DNA from: Gordonibacter faecis
GTDB taxonomy: Bacteria > Actinomycetota > Coriobacteriia > Coriobacteriales > Eggerthellaceae
DNA length: 64,000 bases
Assembly (NCBI RefSeq): GCF_030077735.1
Contig: NZ_JASJEU010000014.1
Coordinates: forward strand, 62,001-126,000
Direction: 5' to 3'
Shown in pieces: positions 16,521 through 25,415 of the stretch (its first letter is position 1; each line of letters opens with the position of its first letter). The position numbers and the translations under genes are program-made. The notes below the pieces were generated by a model. That model had not been told where the DNA came from. It saw only the letters and a list, made by a program, of their open reading frames with translations, and did not search any database.

Positions 16521-18034
16521 GACGGTTGTTCCTCCTTCTCGAAGTCCTCTCCGGAAAGTATACTCTCGCCCTCAACCTGTTGCTTGATGAGGGCTCCCTT
16601 TTCGGCACGCTGTTCCCAAGTTGTTGCGGTTGGGTCGTCGTTCGGGCGCAGGGTGGTGCGACCGAACGTGAGTGGGCGGTCGAATGCGGCGCGCTTCCAG
16701 AAGAGCCATACCGCCAGTGCCACCGCCGCAAGCGCCACCTGCCACGTGTTTACGTAGAGGAATTCCGCGCCTGCCACCAGCACCAACACGCCTATCGTGA
16801 GCGCCCAGGCGGTGCGGAACCGCAGGATAAGGCCCACAGCCAGCACCATCAGAAGCACGCTGCCGCCGATGAGCGCCGGGCCTATGAGCAACCCGCCGAT
16901 GTTCACCCACGAGGTGAGCATCGTGAACGGCTCGAAGGTTTGTGGAATGAGCGCCATACCCAGGTTTACCGCGCCCACCACCAGCACCAACGTACCGGCA
17001 ATCCACCCGATATCCTTGCTGCGCTGCTCGTCGGTGGGCGTTTTCTTGTCCGCGAAGAAGCCGGATTGCGACAGCAGCACCGCACCAATGCAGAACGGCA
17101 TCCAGAACATGATGCCGCGATACACCAGCGCAATGGCCGTGGCCGTGGCGAGCGAGCACGCGTGCGCCGTAAGGATAGCCGCAATGGCCGCCTCCACCAC
17201 GCCCACCCCTTGCGGCGTGGGGCTTAAGATGACCGAGATGGCCGCCACCGCGAAGGCCGCCACGAGCGGTGCCACGTCTTGAAAGCCGAACGCGTAGCCA
17301 ATGGCCACAAGGCACGCCATATTGAGAATGGCCGAGAACGACGCGTAGGCCACGGTGATGAGCGTACCCTGCGGATTCTTCGCCAAAATGGTGGCCGACG
17401 AGATGAACGAGCTGGCCGTTTTGCGACCCCAGCCTAGCTTGAGGTGCTTCTTCACCAGGCCAATAAGTTTGTTCAGCAGCGACTCAATAACCAGAAACAC
17501 GCGGAACAGGATGCGCGGCTTGCGATAACCCACCATGAACAGGCCCGACAGGATAATGAGCACGCCCGCGAGCGCGAGACCCCCCACGAGGAACAGCGTA
17601 TTCATGGAGCCCGAGATGAGCATGGTCAGAAAGCCGATGACCGAGATGACAAGGATGGCCGCGAAGTAGCCGATTTGCGAAAGGATGGCGCCAGAGGTGG
17701 CTTGGCCCGCGTTGGCGCCCGAGCGGTGCGCATCGTCGATGATGAACGCGACACCGGTCGCGCCCGAGAACAGGCAAAACGTGTTGATGAACACCAGCGA
17801 GAAGATGAGCACGACGTTGTGCCAGAAGCCGGTTTTATGGCCGACGGCCTCGAACGCTGCGTCGTAGGACGCCGCCTGCACGAGATGGCGCGCGAGCATG
17901 AGTACGCACGACACGATAATCGGCACGAGCGCGCCGGTTTGGAGGGTATCGAGAAAGCTCGCCAGGTAGTCTGCGTTCGCGATGAGGAAGCACACCGCCA
18001 CAATGCCAATGACGAGCAGCAGCGCCTTCTTCAA
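16517..18034 (-). CDS. Lysylphosphatidylglycerol synthase-type flippase with C-terminal membrane extension
   Basis: The first gene of the flippase/ATP-grasp/flippase operon. I start it at TTG 18034 (reading LKKALLLVIGIVAVCF), where AAGGGG lies 5-6 bp upstream; the reading frame is open to 18439 but the added residues are Arg/Pro/Ser-rich and lack any better start. The 505 residues resemble the downstream flippase over the first 310: NTFCLFSGATGVAF in the first loop and LSPTPQGVGVVEAAI near residue 280. A C-terminal block of four more helices (about 345-470) then follows. The extension is absent from the second copy, so the two are not simple duplicates. Confidence 0.78.
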   Translation of the reverse strand: MKKALLLVIGIVAVCFLIANADYLASFLDTLQTGALVPIIVSCVLMLARHLVQAASYDAAFEAVGHKTGFWHNVVLIFSLVFINTFCLFSGATGVAFIIDDAHRSGANAGQATSGAILSQIGYFAAILVISVIGFLTMLISGSMNTLFLVGGLALAGVLIILSGLFMVGYRKPRILFRVFLVIESLLNKLIGLVKKHLKLGWGRKTASSFISSATILAKNPQGTLITVAYASFSAILNMACLVAIGYAFGFQDVAPLVAAFAVAAISVILSPTPQGVGVVEAAIAAILTAHACSLATATAIALVYRGIMFWMPFCIGAVLLSQSGFFADKKTPTDEQRSKDIGWIAGTLVLVVGAVNLGMALIPQTFEPFTMLTSWVNIGGLLIGPALIGGSVLLMVLAVGLILRFRTAWALTIGVLVLVAGAEFLYVNTWQVALAAVALAVWLFWKRAAFDRPLTFGRTTLRPNDDPTATTWEQRAEKGALIKQQVEGESILSGEDFEKEEQPS

Positions 18035-18222
18035 CCGACCCCTTCCCGCGACCTGTAGATACAAAGCGGTAAGTATAGCATGAGCCCGTGGATGCGCGAT
18101 GGAGGCGCGGGTGAGGTGGGCGCACGGGCGAGATGAGGTTGGCGCGCGGCGCGAGGGTAAGGCGGGCGGGCGGCATGCGAGGGGTGCGAGCGCGGCGCGA
18201 TGGTGCGCGCGGGGCAGGAGGA

Positions 18223-19080
18223 CTACTTCGTCGCCTTGCCGGCCGCCTGCTTCGCGGCGCGCCAGGTGGCAATACTGGTGCGCAGGTTCGACACGTCGAA
18301 GGCAAGCGCAATAAAGAACGCCACGGCCAAAGCCACCGTCACGCCTCCCTGACGAGGGGCAATAAGGAATACAAAAGGAATGCCCACCACAGCAAGCGGC
18401 ACCAAAAGTCCAATCAGGCACGATCCCACACGTTTCCAAAGGCCAAGGATCACCGAGGCCATTACGTAGAGAAACAAGCCCGTAGGCGCTGAGCCGAGCA
18501 CGGCCAGCAGCACGAGGACGGCCGCCTTCGCGGCCACACGAGTCACTTCTGCTTTAAGGTTGCGCTCGGATTCGGCCAGCACCTCGGCCGGCGTGCGCTG
18601 CGGCTGTGCGGCATAGAACGGCGCGAAGGGGTCGAACCCTTCGAAGGGATTCGCGCCCACACCTGCCGAGCGACCGCCCTCACCCGCCGTGTGCACGCCA
18701 TCCCACGACGTCCATACATAGGTAGTGGTGCGTCCCTGACCAAACGGCCAACCAGCAAAGGGGTCAGGCGGGGTGTTACCGCTCTGCCCCGCTGGACGCC
18801 CGGCTCCGGTGCCAGAATAGGTGGGATGCGCATACGGGTTCGCATAGGGCCGCGCGTCGCGGCGCGGATCGAACTCGGGTGTCCACGAGCGATTGAGCAG
18901 CACGTCGCGCGCCTCATTGATGCGCTTGGTGAGTTCCTCGGCGTCGGTGTGTTCTTTGGAACCAAGCGGAAACTTGTCGGGGTGATGCGCAATAACCAAC
19001 TTACGGTGAGCCCGTTTCACCTCATCATCGGTCGCCCCGTCAGACAACCCCAGTATCTTAAGCGCTTCAGATTTCTTCAT
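18223..19080 (-). CDS. DnaJ-domain membrane protein
   Basis: A 285-residue protein with a J domain at residues 1-62 (helix II LKILGLSDGATDDEVKRAHRKL, the HPD tripeptide in AHHPDKFP). A Gly/Pro/Tyr-rich linker (about 70-140) follows, then three hydrophobic segments (about 183-215, 218-240, 245-265). The J domain would recruit and stimulate a DnaK at the membrane. It is monocistronic. No zinc-finger or DnaJ C-terminal domain is present, so it is not the housekeeping DnaJ. Its client is unknown. Confidence 0.85.
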   Translation of the reverse strand: MKKSEALKILGLSDGATDDEVKRAHRKLVIAHHPDKFPLGSKEHTDAEELTKRINEARDVLLNRSWTPEFDPRRDARPYANPYAHPTYSGTGAGRPAGQSGNTPPDPFAGWPFGQGRTTTYVWTSWDGVHTAGEGGRSAGVGANPFEGFDPFAPFYAAQPQRTPAEVLAESERNLKAEVTRVAAKAAVLVLLAVLGSAPTGLFLYVMASVILGLWKRVGSCLIGLLVPLAVVGIPFVFLIAPRQGGVTVALAVAFFIALAFDVSNLRTSIATWRAAKQAAGKATK

Positions 19081-19270
19081 GAGGCCACTTTACGGGAAAG
19101 CAACGTCCCGCACGTTTGACACCCCCACCCCGTTGCCATGCCGTCAAAGAACATCCACAAACGAGAGAGAGGATTGGTAGGTTGAGAGCCCCAGGTTGGC
19201 GTTGTAAGCCAGCAAAGGATGCTCTGGTGCTCGAGATTCGCGGGATGGCGAAGAGTAGTCACAACGCGGC

Positions 19271-19433
19271 GCTAGTCCCCAAGGAAAAGGATCCCGTGTG
19301 GTGTCAGCTGGAAGACTTCCTGCTATCGCCGCTCGGGATCCTTCCCCTGCGGGACTAGCTTCGCGTCGCGACTACGCGCCTGGCGGCGCTCAGGATGACA
19401 GGGGGTTTCGGCGGCCGCAGCCGCCGAAACCCC
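19271..19433. repeat. Dispersed-repeat-like block: 26-bp inverted repeat plus strong hairpin
   Basis: The 355-bp stretch 19081-19435 holds no gene. Within it, 19271-19296 and 19334-19359 are inverted copies of each other (22 of 26 positions), flanking 37 bp. A second, perfect 14-bp stem with a 4-nt loop occupies 19402-19433 and ends two bases from the purH stop codon. No T-run follows on the minus strand. The layout resembles REP/MITE-type intergenic elements; the hairpin may also protect the purH mRNA end. Confidence 0.55.
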
Positions 19434-19435
19434 AT

Positions 19436-21010
19436 TTAGTGACGGAAATGACGGTGACCCGTAAACACCAGAGCCACGTTCTGCTCATCGGCGGCGGCGA
19501 TAACTTCCTCGTCGCGGATGGAGCCGCCGGGCTCGATGACGGCGGTCACGCCCGCTTGAGCGAGCGCGTCAAAGCCATCGCGGAACGGGAAGAAGGCATC
19601 GGAGGCTGCCACGGCACCTTCGGCCTTTTCTCCTGCCTGCTCCACGGCGATGCGAGCGGAGTTCACGCGGTTGGGCTGGCCGCCTCCCACGCCCACGGTC
19701 GCGTAATCCTTAGCAATAAGGATAGCGTTCGACTTCACCGACTTGCACGCCTTCCAGGCGAACAGCAACTGCTCCATTTCCTCCGGCGTGGGCTGACGCT
19801 TGGATGCCACCGTGAATGCCGAGGTGTCCTCTGCCACAGCATCGGAGTCCTGGCACAAAAGGCCGCCTTCGACGGAGCGGTACTCCACTTCCCCACCAGC
19901 CGGGTTCACGCCACCGGTGGAAAGGAGGCGCGCATTCTTCTTGGCACTGTACATGTCCAGCGCGTCGCCCGCAAATTCGGGCGCCACGATGGCTTCCACA
20001 AACTGCTTGTTCTCGAAGATAGCTACCACAACGTCGCTGGTCACGGGGCGGTTGAACGCCATGACGCCGCCGTAGGCACTCACCGGGTCGCACGCGTGGG
20101 CGCGCTGGTAGGCGGCCACGAGGTCGTCATCCTGGCACACGCCGCAGGGTGTGAGATGCTTCACGATGACACAGGCCGGGCCCTCGAACTCGCGGACGGC
20201 CGTCCAGGCAGCGTCGAGATCGAGATAGTTGTTGTAGGACAGCTCCTTGCCCTGGTGCTGCTTCGCGTGCGCGAGCGAGTGCTCAGCGTTCGCGTAGTCG
20301 TCGCGGCGATAGAACGCGGCGGCCTGATGCGGGTTCTCGCCGTAGCGCAAATCCTGTACCTTGGTCAGGCGAACCGTGCGCTCAGCAGGGAATTTCCCGT
20401 CGCCTTCGCCTTCCAGCTGCGCGCCCATCCAGGCGGCAATGGCGCCGTCATATGATGCCGTGGTCTGGAACACATCGAGCGCCAGTTTCGCACGCGTCTC
20501 ACGCGTAGTGGCGCCGCCGTTCGCACGCATCTCGGCCAGGATGGCGTCGTAGCTTTCCGGGCGCGTAACCACGGCCACACTCTCAAAGTTCTTCGCAGCG
20601 GAGCGCAGCATGCTGGGACCGCCGATGTCGATGTTCTCGATGCACGTGGCGAAGTCGGCGCCGCTTTCCACCGTCTTCTCGAAGGCGTAGAGGTTCACCA
20701 CCACCATGTCGATCATTTCGATGCCGTGCTCAGCCGCCTGAGTCATGTGATCCGCGTTGTCGCGCTTGGCCAGAAGGCCGCCGTGCACGCGCGGGTGCAG
20801 CGTTTTCACACGCCCGTCCATCATCTCGGGAAACTGCGTCACGTCGTCGATGGGGGTAACGGGCACGCCAGCGTCTTTGAGCGCGCGGGCGGTACCTCCC
20901 GTGGAGATGATCTCCGCGCCGAATTCCTCCACGAGTGCGCGGGCGAAGTCCGCGACGCCCGTCTTGTCCGTCACGGACACGAGCACGCGCTTGACCTTAG
21001 GATTGCTCAT
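19436..21010 (-). CDS. purH: Bifunctional AICAR transformylase/IMP cyclohydrolase
   Basis: Catalyses the last two steps of IMP synthesis: formylation of AICAR with 10-formyl-THF and closure of FAICAR. The 524 residues begin VKRVLVSVTDKTGVADFARAL, the N-terminal MGS-like cyclohydrolase domain (1-190) with STGGTARALKDAGV and MMDGRVKTLHPRVHGG. The transformylase part follows with RYGENPHQAAAFY and CVIVKHLTPCGV and ends with the conserved EPGGSIRDEEVIAAADE and VFTGHRHFRH. The size and both domains are normal. purN and purM lie 2.5 kb upstream on the same strand, separated by three unrelated genes. Confidence 0.98.
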   Translation of the reverse strand: MSNPKVKRVLVSVTDKTGVADFARALVEEFGAEIISTGGTARALKDAGVPVTPIDDVTQFPEMMDGRVKTLHPRVHGGLLAKRDNADHMTQAAEHGIEMIDMVVVNLYAFEKTVESGADFATCIENIDIGGPSMLRSAAKNFESVAVVTRPESYDAILAEMRANGGATTRETRAKLALDVFQTTASYDGAIAAWMGAQLEGEGDGKFPAERTVRLTKVQDLRYGENPHQAAAFYRRDDYANAEHSLAHAKQHQGKELSYNNYLDLDAAWTAVREFEGPACVIVKHLTPCGVCQDDDLVAAYQRAHACDPVSAYGGVMAFNRPVTSDVVVAIFENKQFVEAIVAPEFAGDALDMYSAKKNARLLSTGGVNPAGGEVEYRSVEGGLLCQDSDAVAEDTSAFTVASKRQPTPEEMEQLLFAWKACKSVKSNAILIAKDYATVGVGGGQPNRVNSARIAVEQAGEKAEGAVAASDAFFPFRDGFDALAQAGVTAVIEPGGSIRDEEVIAAADEQNVALVFTGHRHFRH

Positions 21011-21352
21011 ATGGCCTTACATCCTTTCCTCTCGTCTCTCGACCGGACGACGGCGCCGTCCGACCTTTGCGCGATCATGGTACCATCTGCGCGCACCGAG
21101 CAGCAGCGCGACATGGGCGTATTCCGCAAACGCGCACGGGGAAGGGATCGGCGAGCAGCAGAGCAGTAACGAGCAACGTGAAATATCCAACTTCGCGGCG
21201 CAGATCGCGTCTTTTGTATGGATTTGGCCGATATACCGAGCCACCGCACGAACAGCTTCCATCGTTTTCCCAGATCTCGTTTCATGGGTACGGTTTTTGA
21301 GCACGGAAACCCATGCACAAGGGAGTCCGTGCCAGTTCGGGCCGATTCTCCG
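21011..21352. other. Intergenic region upstream of purH
   Basis: These 342 bp between the PEBP-like gene and purH contain no ORF I can support. A site-like GGAAAGGATG lies 10-19 bp before the purH ATG. I see no purine riboswitch core and no convincing terminator. The 5' control region of purH must lie here. Confidence 0.4.
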
Positions 21353-21844
21353 TCAGATGTCGGACGACGGAACGTCCCGGCGCCGGAACGTTCCCGACAG
21401 CGTGGCCGTCTGCAGGACGTGACCCTCGATGGCTTGCAGTACGTCGGCGCGGCGACCGCTCGGCGGCACATCGACGAGGCAGTCGACCGCGTACACAGTG
21501 AACGTGTAGACGTGCTCGGAGCGGAACGGGGGCTTCGGTCCCTTGTAGCGATGTCGTCCGTAGGCGCGCCCCTGCACGGCGCCGCCGAGTGACGCGACGC
21601 GCTCGCCCGGCGGCACGGCCCCCGGTACGACGTCGGCCGCGGGAACGTTCCAGATCACCCAGTGGTTGTAGTTCGGGAACAGCGGATGCGAGGCGTCGTC
21701 GAACGTGACGACGAGGGACGCCGCGCGCGGGTCCACGCCGGAGAGCCGCAGCTCGGGCGACCAGTCGGCCCCGAGCGGCGTGTGCTCGACGGGAATCCGG
21801 CCGCCCTCCGCGAACGCGGGGCTCGTGAGCGTCAAAGAACTCAT
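21353..21844 (-). CDS. YbhB/YbcL-type phosphatidylethanolamine-binding protein
   Basis: A 163-residue cytoplasmic PEBP-fold protein. It carries the bacterial family patterns: SPELRLSGVDPRAASLVVTFDD (about residues 29-50), the central HPLFPNYNHWVIWNVPA (ligand-pocket His) and GRHRYKGPKPPFRSEHVYTFTVYAVD (about 96-121). These proteins bind anionic or phospholipid headgroups and their role in bacteria is unclear. The start ATG at 21844 overlaps the stop of the isochorismatase-like gene by 4 bp, so the two are coupled. The C-terminal 20 residues are Arg-rich and weakly conserved in appearance. Confidence 0.88.
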   Translation of the reverse strand: MSSLTLTSPAFAEGGRIPVEHTPLGADWSPELRLSGVDPRAASLVVTFDDASHPLFPNYNHWVIWNVPAADVVPGAVPPGERVASLGGAVQGRAYGRHRYKGPKPPFRSEHVYTFTVYAVDCLVDVPPSGRRADVLQAIEGHVLQTATLSGTFRRRDVPSSDI

Positions 21845-22479
21845 CGCGCGCCTTCCCCGAACGCGCGCACCACGTCATCCGCGCACGTCACGTGCGCGTA
21901 GCGGTTGTGCCAGATGTGATTGGCGAAGTAGGTGGTGAGTGTGTCGCCGGGGGCGAAGTCGGTGTCGAACGTGGTGACGGCTTCGCGCGGGATGGTTACG
22001 TCATAGCCAAGCTCGAAGGCCACCTTCACGGACACGTCGAAGCAGAATTCCGTTTGCATGCCGCAGAGTACGAGGCGATGAGCGCTGAGCGCTTGGAGGC
22101 GCTCGTGTAGGTTCGTTTGACGGAATGCACTGTTGAAGCGCTTGTTAATGATGGCTTCGTTCGCGCGCGGCGCCACGGCGGAATGCTCACGCCAGCCATC
22201 AGAACCGCGTTCAAGCTCGTCGCCTGGCCCGCCGTCGTGGCGGACGTGCAGCACCGGCACGCCCGAGCGGCGTGCGGCATCGACCAGCGAGGCCACGGCC
22301 GCGAGGAATCGCTCCTCGTTCGCCGGGTGGGCGTTCACGAGCGCCTGTTGCACGTCGATGACGACAAGGGCGTCGTACGCGGCGGGCTCGCACGTCGCGT
22401 CAGCAGCGCCCATCACGTCAGAAGCGTTCGCCGCGTCCAAGGCCTCCAGCTCAGCCCCCGTGTTCTCCCCTTCTTCCAT
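21841..22479 (-). CDS. Isochorismatase-family cysteine hydrolase
   Basis: A 212-residue hydrolase of the nicotinamidase/isochorismatase fold. The catalytic triad can be read as Asp in ALVVIDVQQALV (about residue 42), Lys in AIINKRFNSAF (about 113) and Cys in LCGMQTEFCFDVSVKVAFELGY (about 145), with the cis-peptide region just before the Cys. A 35-residue acidic N-terminal extension precedes the domain. The substrate is not evident. It lies 1 bp downstream of xdhC and overlaps the PEBP-like gene, forming a three-gene unit; a link to purine or nicotinate degradation is possible but unproved. Confidence 0.88.
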   Translation of the reverse strand: MEEGENTGAELEALDAANASDVMGAADATCEPAAYDALVVIDVQQALVNAHPANEERFLAAVASLVDAARRSGVPVLHVRHDGGPGDELERGSDGWREHSAVAPRANEAIINKRFNSAFRQTNLHERLQALSAHRLVLCGMQTEFCFDVSVKVAFELGYDVTIPREAVTTFDTDFAPGDTLTTYFANHIWHNRYAHVTCADDVVRAFGEGAR

Positions 22480-22480
22480 T

Positions 22481-23470
22481 TTAGCGGCCCAGGCTTTGTT
22501 CGTGCTTCGCGCGGGCGGATTCGCTGTAGCGCTGGCGGTAGCGGACGTCTACCAGTTCGGCGACGATGGCTATGGCCAGTTCGGCGGGGGTTTTTGCGCC
22601 GAACTTGAGGCCGATGGGGCGCTTCACGCGTTCCCAGTCTTCCTCGGTGGCACCACTTGCCAACACGAGTTCGCGCACACGGTCGTTCTTGCCCTTGCAG
22701 CCCATGAGGCCCACGTAGTGCGCGTGGTGGCGCGTGGCCCACACGCAGCCTTCAGGGTCGAACATGTGGCCGCGCGTCAGCACGCACACGTAGTCTTCCG
22801 GCTTGCATTCCAGCTGGTCAAGGGCGTCGAAGTTGCCGCCCGGCAGCACGATGCGCTCGGCGTTCGGGAAGCGCGCTTCGCTCACGTAAGCGGTATCGTA
22901 GTCCACCACGGTCACGGCGAAGCCCACGTGGTGCGCGAGCGCCGCCACCTCGCTGGCCGCATCGGACGCGCCGAGCAGCCACACGTGTACCTGGTCGAAC
23001 AGCGGCACGGAGAGCCAGGTGAGGCCCTCGAACTGCTCGTTGTGCATCGAAGGGCCGCGCGTAATGTCCTTCATCTGGAACGTGTCGCGCGGGCTCGGCT
23101 CCCGCGAGGACACGATCTCCTTGGTGTCGTTGCAGAAGAACACGAGCGGTTGCCCGTCGGCCGAACCGGTGTCGCCGTACTTCTTCGTCACCTCGTTATC
23201 GGTGTTGCGGATGGCCTCGGCGGGGTCGTAGACGATTTTGAAGCCGAGCCACGCGAGGTCGCCCTCGGCCAGCGCGCGCAGGGCCCGCTCAAACGTGGGG
23301 ACATCGGCCACGGAAAGGCTGGCAGCAATAACCTCCAGATACGCAGGCGACACGTGCTCATTACCCTCAAGCGCCTCAGCCGAGAAGCAGGAGAAATCAT
23401 CAGGCGAAAGAGTTGGCGTGCGGCCCGCCTTAAGGTCGGCAACAATCTCTTCGAGCGTTTCCTTAACCAT
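22481..23470 (-). CDS. xdhC: XdhC/CoxI-family molybdenum-hydroxylase maturation factor
   Basis: Handles the sulfurated molybdenum cofactor before insertion into xanthine-dehydrogenase-type enzymes. The 329 residues end in the diagnostic XdhC Rossmann domain: VHVWLLGASDAASEVAALAHHVG (about 163-185), VVDYDTAYVSEARFPNAE, CVLTRGHMFDPEGCVWAT, YVGLMGCKGKNDRV and PIGLKFGAKTPAELAIAIVAELV. The N-terminal part (1-150) is longer than in minimal XdhC. No molybdenum hydroxylase subunit is in the window, so its client enzyme must lie elsewhere. It is 30 bp downstream of purN, consistent with purine-related co-regulation. Confidence 0.85.
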   Translation of the reverse strand: MVKETLEEIVADLKAGRTPTLSPDDFSCFSAEALEGNEHVSPAYLEVIAASLSVADVPTFERALRALAEGDLAWLGFKIVYDPAEAIRNTDNEVTKKYGDTGSADGQPLVFFCNDTKEIVSSREPSPRDTFQMKDITRGPSMHNEQFEGLTWLSVPLFDQVHVWLLGASDAASEVAALAHHVGFAVTVVDYDTAYVSEARFPNAERIVLPGGNFDALDQLECKPEDYVCVLTRGHMFDPEGCVWATRHHAHYVGLMGCKGKNDRVRELVLASGATEEDWERVKRPIGLKFGAKTPAELAIAIVAELVDVRYRQRYSESARAKHEQSLGR

Positions 23471-23500
23471 ATACGTCAGCTCCTTCGCTGTTGTTGTGCT

Positions 23501-24115
23501 TTACGCGACATGCACCTTGCGGTCGTCGCCTACTGTTACGCGACCTTCGGCAACCAGGCGGAGGACCTGGGGATACAGCGCGTGTTCTACCTCGTGAATG
23601 GCGGCTTCCAGCTCTTCGAGCGTCCAGCCCTCTTGCACCTCAACGGCGCGCTGCGCCACGATGGGGCCCTTGTCGTAGTCTTCGTTCGCGAAATGCACGG
23701 TCACGCCCGTCACTTTCACGCCCGCTTCGTACGCCTCGGCGATAGCATGCGCGCCCTTGAACGACGGCAGCAGTGCCGGATGCAGGTTGAGCACGCGATC
23801 AGGGAATGCGTTCAGCATGACCGGCGTCACCTTGCGCATGTAGCCCGCCATAACCACGTATATCGCGCCCGCAGCCCGCAGCGCCTCCACGATGCGCGCG
23901 TCGGCGGCCTCTGGATCGGCGTATACCTCGCGGTTGAGCACGGTGGTGGGGATGCCTGCCGCTTTCGCCCGCTCGATGCCGTACGCATCCGGGCGCGACG
24001 ACACTACGTGCACGATATCCACCGGCAAGCCGTCATCGCGTACCGCATCGATAATGGCTTGCAAGTTCGTCCCACTACCCGAGAGCAGTACACCAATCTT
24101 GAGCGGTTCAGTCAT
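23501..24115 (-). CDS. purN: Phosphoribosylglycinamide formyltransferase
   Basis: Transfers formyl from 10-formyl-THF to GAR, the third step of purine synthesis. I start it at ATG 24115 (MTEPLKIGVLLSGSG), with AAAGGA 8 bp upstream, rather than at 24145. The 204 residues carry the phosphate loop SGSGTNLQAIID, the catalytic set VMAGYMRKVTP, NLHPALLPSFKGAHAIAEAYEAGVKVTGVTVHF (Asn, His) and DYDKGPIVAQRAVEV (Asp). The length is normal. It follows purM by 48 bp. Confidence 0.97.
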   Translation of the reverse strand: MTEPLKIGVLLSGSGTNLQAIIDAVRDDGLPVDIVHVVSSRPDAYGIERAKAAGIPTTVLNREVYADPEAADARIVEALRAAGAIYVVMAGYMRKVTPVMLNAFPDRVLNLHPALLPSFKGAHAIAEAYEAGVKVTGVTVHFANEDYDKGPIVAQRAVEVQEGWTLEELEAAIHEVEHALYPQVLRLVAEGRVTVGDDRKVHVA

Positions 24116-24163
24116 ACTAATCCTTTCGGCTCCCTCACGCGCCATCCGCGCAGCTTCGTGCGT

Positions 24164-25309
24164 CTACCCCTCAAACCCGTACAAATTACCTTCGTTGGTG
24201 TAGCTCACTGCGCCCGTACCCTTGGTGATGCGACCTACGCGGTAGGTGGTTTCACCGGCTTCGGCGAGCGCGGCTTCTACGGCTTCCACCTGGGCGGGAT
24301 CCACAATGAGCACCATGCCCAAGCCCATGTTAAACGTCTTGAGCGCCTCCGTCTCATCCAGATGCGCGGCATTGCACACGAACGTGGCGATGGCAGGCAC
24401 GGGCCAGGTGCCCAGGTCAACCTGGGCGTCGCAGGTTTTCGGCAGGGCGCGGTCGAGGTTCTCAGAGATGCCACCGCCCGTGATATGCGCGAGCGCGCGC
24501 ACGGCCCCGGGACATGCGTCCAGCACGGCGCGCACGGGCTTCACATAGATGCGCGTGGGCGCAAGGAGCGCCTCCTGCAAGCTTGCGCCACCCAGCTCCT
24601 CGCGCTCGAGGCGCAACTCGTAATGAGTTTTTCCTTCCACGCACACCTTGCGGGCCAGCGAGTAGCCGTTGGAATGGAGGCCGCTTGAAGCCAGGCCCAC
24701 CAGCACGTCGCCTTCGCGCACGCTTTCCGGATCGAGCATGCGCGGCCGATCGACCAGGCCCACGCAGAACCCGGATAGGTCGTAGTCATCCGGGTCCATG
24801 ACGCCGGGATGTTCTGCCATCTCGCCGCCGATAAGCGCGCATCCCGCCTGCTTGCAACCTTCGCCAATGCCGGCGACAATTTCGGCCACAGCCTCGGCTT
24901 TCAGCTTGCCCACAGCCACGTAATCCAGGAAGAACAGCGGCTCGGCGCCGGTGGCCAGAATGTCGTTTGCGCACATGGCCACCAGGTCGATGCCCACCGT
25001 GTCGTGCTTGCCGGCCAGCTGCGCCACCTTGAGCTTCGTACCCACGCCGTCCGTGCCAGAAACCAGCAGCGGATCGGCCATGTCCTTGGCCGCCGCCACG
25101 GAGAACAGGCCGCCGAAACCGCCAATGTCCCCCACCACCTCGGGGCGATACGTATCATGCACGACACCCTTGATGGCATCGACCGCGCGCGCTCCCTCGG
25201 CCGTGTCGACGCCCGCCTGGGCATACGTAAGCGCGTCCTCATCCATCCAGCTGGGCATATGAGGGCCGTCTTCGGTCTGCGCGGCGTTAACGGTAATTCT
25301 TTCAGTCAT
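24164..25309 (-). CDS. purM: Phosphoribosylformylglycinamidine cyclo-ligase
   Basis: Makes AIR from FGAM with ATP in purine synthesis. The 381 residues include the conserved DIGGFGGLFSV, LLVSGTDGVGTKLKVA, DLVAMCANDILATGAEPLFFLDY and GCALIGGEMAEHPGVMDPDDYDL motifs and the C-terminal HITGGGISENLDRALP. The N-terminus is about 30 residues longer than in E. coli PurM but no internal start has a better ribosome site. It heads the purM-purN pair. Upstream, 106 bp separate it from the sortase gene. Confidence 0.97.
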   Translation of the reverse strand: MTERITVNAAQTEDGPHMPSWMDEDALTYAQAGVDTAEGARAVDAIKGVVHDTYRPEVVGDIGGFGGLFSVAAAKDMADPLLVSGTDGVGTKLKVAQLAGKHDTVGIDLVAMCANDILATGAEPLFFLDYVAVGKLKAEAVAEIVAGIGEGCKQAGCALIGGEMAEHPGVMDPDDYDLSGFCVGLVDRPRMLDPESVREGDVLVGLASSGLHSNGYSLARKVCVEGKTHYELRLEREELGGASLQEALLAPTRIYVKPVRAVLDACPGAVRALAHITGGGISENLDRALPKTCDAQVDLGTWPVPAIATFVCNAAHLDETEALKTFNMGLGMVLIVDPAQVEAVEAALAEAGETTYRVGRITKGTGAVSYTNEGNLYGFEG

Positions 25310-25415
25310 CTTCTACTCCTTGCGCCCTGAAAAGCTATCGAAGCCGGGCTGTCGTCCAACACGCTCGCCTGAGCGTCTGTTCCTGTCGTTGCGAAGTGCA
25401 CCTGGGCGAACTTCC

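Noticed and set aside
18035..18439. N-terminal extension of the upstream flippase to give 640 residues
   Set aside because: The extra residues are Arg/Pro/Ser-rich, overlap the DnaJ-domain gene on the same strand, and a TTG with a good ribosome site lies exactly where the family N-terminus begins.
22133..24688. An 851-residue plus-strand ORF
   Set aside because: It lies antisense to xdhC, purN and purM, all with clear family motifs. It is His/Arg-rich in the manner of a GC-rich shadow frame and has no ribosome site.
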